The translations under genes and the position numbers were made by a program. From assembly GCA_001304875.1 (NCBI GenBank), contig BBZO01000001.1, positions 124,001 through 188,000 of the forward strand: 64,000 bases of DNA, written 5' to 3'. This document shows positions 61,998 through 64,000 of the stretch, one piece after another. Positions within the stretch are counted from its first letter, which is position 1, and every line of letters starts with the position of its first letter. The notes beneath the pieces were generated by a model. The model was given only the letters and a program-made list of their open reading frames with translations, made no database searches and was not told where the DNA came from. This stretch comes from Clostridia bacterium UC5.1-2E3. GTDB lineage: Bacteria; Bacillota; Clostridia; Lachnospirales; Lachnospiraceae.

Positions 61998-62254
61998 CTT
62001 GTGAAAACTTAACAAAGTTTTTTCGAGGCAAAAATAATTCAGACAAAATGGACAGGAAATCCGGGTGAATTTCAAAATTATTTTGACATATCGGGCATTT
62101 TTTGATTTGCGTATACAAAGTGAACAAAATAAACAGCGGATTTTGGTAAAATGAATCCATGGCTATTTGCAGGGGCCTCATGTATGATAAAGGCAGTTAA
62201 GAGACAGGCGGAGCGGATACAGGCCGCCGGCCCAGAATACCAGGAGGAACAAAT

Positions 62255-63367
62255 ATGGCAAGTTTATCGCTTAAGAATGTGACCAAGACATATCCCAACG
62301 GATTTGCAGCTGTAAAGGATTTTAACCTTGAGATTGAAGATAAAGAGTTCATCATTTTCGTTGGACCGTCCGGCTGCGGTAAGTCCACGACCCTGCGCAT
62401 GATCGCGGGTCTGGAGGACATCAGCTCCGGCGAGCTCTACATCGATGACAAGCTGATGAACGACGTGGAGCCCAAGGACAGGGACATCGCGATGGTTTTC
62501 CAGAACTACGCGCTGTATCCCCACATGACCGTGTATGACAACATGGCATTCGGACTGAAGCTCAGAAAGGTCCCGAAGGATGAGATCGACCGCCTGGTGC
62601 AGGAGGCCGCCAGAATCCTCGACCTGTCCCATCTGCTGGACAGAAAGCCGAAGGCACTCTCCGGCGGACAGAGACAGCGTGTGGCCATGGGCCGCGCCAT
62701 CGTACGCCAGCCGAAGGTGTTCCTGATGGATGAGCCGCTGTCCAACCTGGACGCAAAGCTGAGAGGCCAGATGCGTATTGAAATTTCCAAGCTTCACCAG
62801 AGACTGGGCACCACGATCATCTACGTGACCCACGACCAGACCGAGGCCATGACGCTGGGAACCCGCATCGTCGTCATGAAGGACGGCGTGGTGCAGCAGG
62901 TGGATTCCCCGCAGAACCTCTATGACAAGCCGGCCAACAAGTTCGTTGCAGGCTTCATCGGCGCACCGCAGATGAACCTGATCGACGCAGCAGTGGCCAA
63001 ATCCGGAAACGATATCACTCTGAGCTTCGGCGGCAACACCATCACGCTTCCGAAGGAAAAGGGCGAGGCGCTGGAGAAGGGCGGCTATGTGGGCAAGGAA
63101 GTGACCCTGGGCATCCGTCCCGAGGATCTGCACGACGACGAGGCCTCCCTCGCAGCGGCGCAGGGCAGTGTGATTACCGCCACCGTCCGCGTATATGAGA
63201 TGCTGGGCGCAGAGGTGTTCTTATACTTCGACGTGGAAGACACCAACTTTACCGCCCGCGTGAATCCCAAGACCACCGCGAGAACCGGCGACACTGTAAA
63301 ATTCGCCATGGATTTAAGCAAGATCCACATTTTCGATAAGGATACGGAGAATGTGATCGTCAACTAA
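62255..63367 (+). CDS. ugpC: Sugar ABC transporter ATP-binding protein (MsmX/UgpC type)
   Basis: Intact, 370 residues. Walker A VGPSGCGKSTTLRMIAG, Q-loop VFQNYALYPHMTVYDN, signature LSGGQRQRVAMGRAI, Walker B FLMDEPLSNLD and H-loop YVTHDQTEAMTLG, followed by the MalK-type regulatory C-terminal domain (VTLGIRPEDLHDDEAS). A lone gene with its own terminator; such ATPases often serve several sugar transporters encoded elsewhere. Confidence 0.9.
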   Translation: MASLSLKNVTKTYPNGFAAVKDFNLEIEDKEFIIFVGPSGCGKSTTLRMIAGLEDISSGELYIDDKLMNDVEPKDRDIAMVFQNYALYPHMTVYDNMAFGLKLRKVPKDEIDRLVQEAARILDLSHLLDRKPKALSGGQRQRVAMGRAIVRQPKVFLMDEPLSNLDAKLRGQMRIEISKLHQRLGTTIIYVTHDQTEAMTLGTRIVVMKDGVVQQVDSPQNLYDKPANKFVAGFIGAPQMNLIDAAVAKSGNDITLSFGGNTITLPKEKGEALEKGGYVGKEVTLGIRPEDLHDDEASLAAAQGSVITATVRVYEMLGAEVFLYFDVEDTNFTARVNPKTTARTGDTVKFAMDLSKIHIFDKDTENVIVN

Positions 63368-63407
63368 CTGCCGGCGTGCCGGAAATAGAAATCTGTCGTA
63401 AAGTGAA

Positions 63408-63444
63408 GGACGGCTGCTTCAGTCAGAAGCAGCCGTCCTTTTTT
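63408..63444 (+). terminator. Strong terminator after ugpC
   Basis: 13-bp perfect stem GGACGGCTGCTTC/GAAGCAGCCGTCC, 5-base loop, then TTTTTT. The following 200 bp is AT-rich upstream DNA of the next gene with no other feature recognised. Confidence 0.92.
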
Positions 63445-63659
63445 GCTGGAGCCCCACCCTGTGATTGCGGGAAGAAAGAATGTATCAGGAAATCGGTGCA
63501 TATAATAAAATTATTCGATAAACTAGATGTTTGCCGGATATTTTTTGAATATTTAGATAAAGTTGTTGCAATGCCGAAAATTATATGATAATATGAACTG
63601 CAAGAAAATAGGGTAATTTGATAGCCTTTTTCTAAAAAATCAACAAGGGAGGCAAAAAT

Positions 63660-64000
63660 ATGAAAGAAAAAAGCAATCCAAAAAGCATTGTGTCTGTTTA
63701 CGGTTACAGCTATGACGGCGGCTCTGGCCGGCTGCAGCAGCCAGTCGTCGGCCCCGGCGGGTGATTCGGGCTCTGCGGCGGAACAGGCGGCCCCGGCGGA
63801 AGCTCCTGCCGCATCAGAAGGCGGGGAGATCACCATCGGAGCAGTCCTCCCGCTCACCGGTTCATCGACGGGAGAGTATCTGAAAGCGGCCATGGAGGTC
63901 GCGGAGGACATCATCAACAATTCCCACGATCTCGATTGGGAGCTGGCGAAGAACGAGGGCATCCTGGGCGGCCAGAAAGTGAAGATCGTGTTTGCGGATC
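63660..64000 (+). CDS. Branched-chain amino-acid-type ABC substrate-binding lipoprotein (LivJ-like), 3'-truncated by window edge
   Basis: After removing one extra A near 63664 the frame reads KKKAIQKALCLFTVTAMTAALAGCSS, a signal peptide with the LAGC lipobox. After an Ala/Glu/Pro linker comes ITIGAVLPLTGSSTGEYLKA, the periplasmic-binding type 1 start, and VAEDIINNS. Without the correction the frame stops at codon 34 or so. The gene runs off the window end. Confidence 0.85.

Overview
The window looks like a chromosomal segment of a GC-rich, spore-forming, anaerobic Clostridia, most likely a Lachnospiraceae member (inference). The reasons are a complete spoIIIAA-AH operon, sodium-pump decarboxylase subunits, electron-bifurcating Etf genes, a tyrosine T-box, selenium-delivery genes and strong AGGAGG ribosome sites. 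One property colours everything: about sixty single-base frameshifts, roughly one per kilobase, break about forty genes, including housekeeping ones (tyrS, pth, mfd, the spoIIIA genes). Most are a missing base in a short G, C or A run, and restoring it recovers a conserved motif and a length divisible by three. I treat them as sequence errors and give full-length coordinates for each gene; the positions of the indels are stated in each entry.

Layout. 1-3.1 kb: family III CoA-transferase, OadG-like subunit, biotin carrier and OadB, part of a Na+-translocating decarboxylase. 3.1-5.7 kb (minus): NCS2 purine permease and diaminopropionate ammonia-lyase. 5.8-9.1 kb: DUF3343, SelD, YedF and a class V aminotransferase, a selenium-mobilising set of the type that serves selenium-dependent molybdenum hydroxylases. 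9.1-13.7 kb: DUF436 protein, a secreted copper-amine-oxidase-N-like protein, an RsmH-family methyltransferase, a truncated acetyltransferase and two exported proteins. 13.9-19.5 kb: spoIIIA operon behind a sigma-E-like promoter, then Asp23. 20.0-21.5 kb: a yybP-ykoY (Mn2+) riboswitch in front of a second OadB and a 38-residue membrane peptide. 21.8-29.7 kb: peptidase T, Na+/solute symporter, cytidylate-kinase-like protein, two-component system and a lipoprotein glycoside hydrolase. 29.6-34.5 kb: two MATE exporters flank a 600-bp foldback region and an FAD-dependent protein. 34.6-38.7 kb: pth and mfd.

38.7-40.9 kb is an accessory pocket: a candidate Fst/par-like type I toxin-antitoxin locus, a Fic pseudogene and an AlbA-domain regulator behind a 16-bp inverted-repeat operator. 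41-42.5 kb: T-box and tyrS. 42.8-47.4 kb: etfB, ferredoxin-fused etfA, FAD-linked 2-hydroxyacid dehydrogenase and a YkvI-like carrier, resembling the bifurcating lactate dehydrogenase. 47.4-47.8 kb: a second Fic remnant with its antitoxin. 47.9-50.7 kb: MacB-type ABC transporter. 50.7-51.0 kb: RelB-like antitoxin with a 16-residue toxin stub. 51.2-64 kb: Ca2+-type P-ATPase, YtaF/MntP, siroheme reductase, VanZ, truA, ECF sigma with RsgI-like anti-sigma, tRNA-Gln, acyl-ACP thioesterase, CvfB, RidA, MsmX/UgpC ATPase and the start of a LivJ-type binding protein.

The points most worth following are the Mn2+ riboswitch on a minimal OadB/OadG pair, the unannotated type I toxin-antitoxin candidate, the run of decayed toxin loci, and the large foldback at 31.1-31.4 kb.
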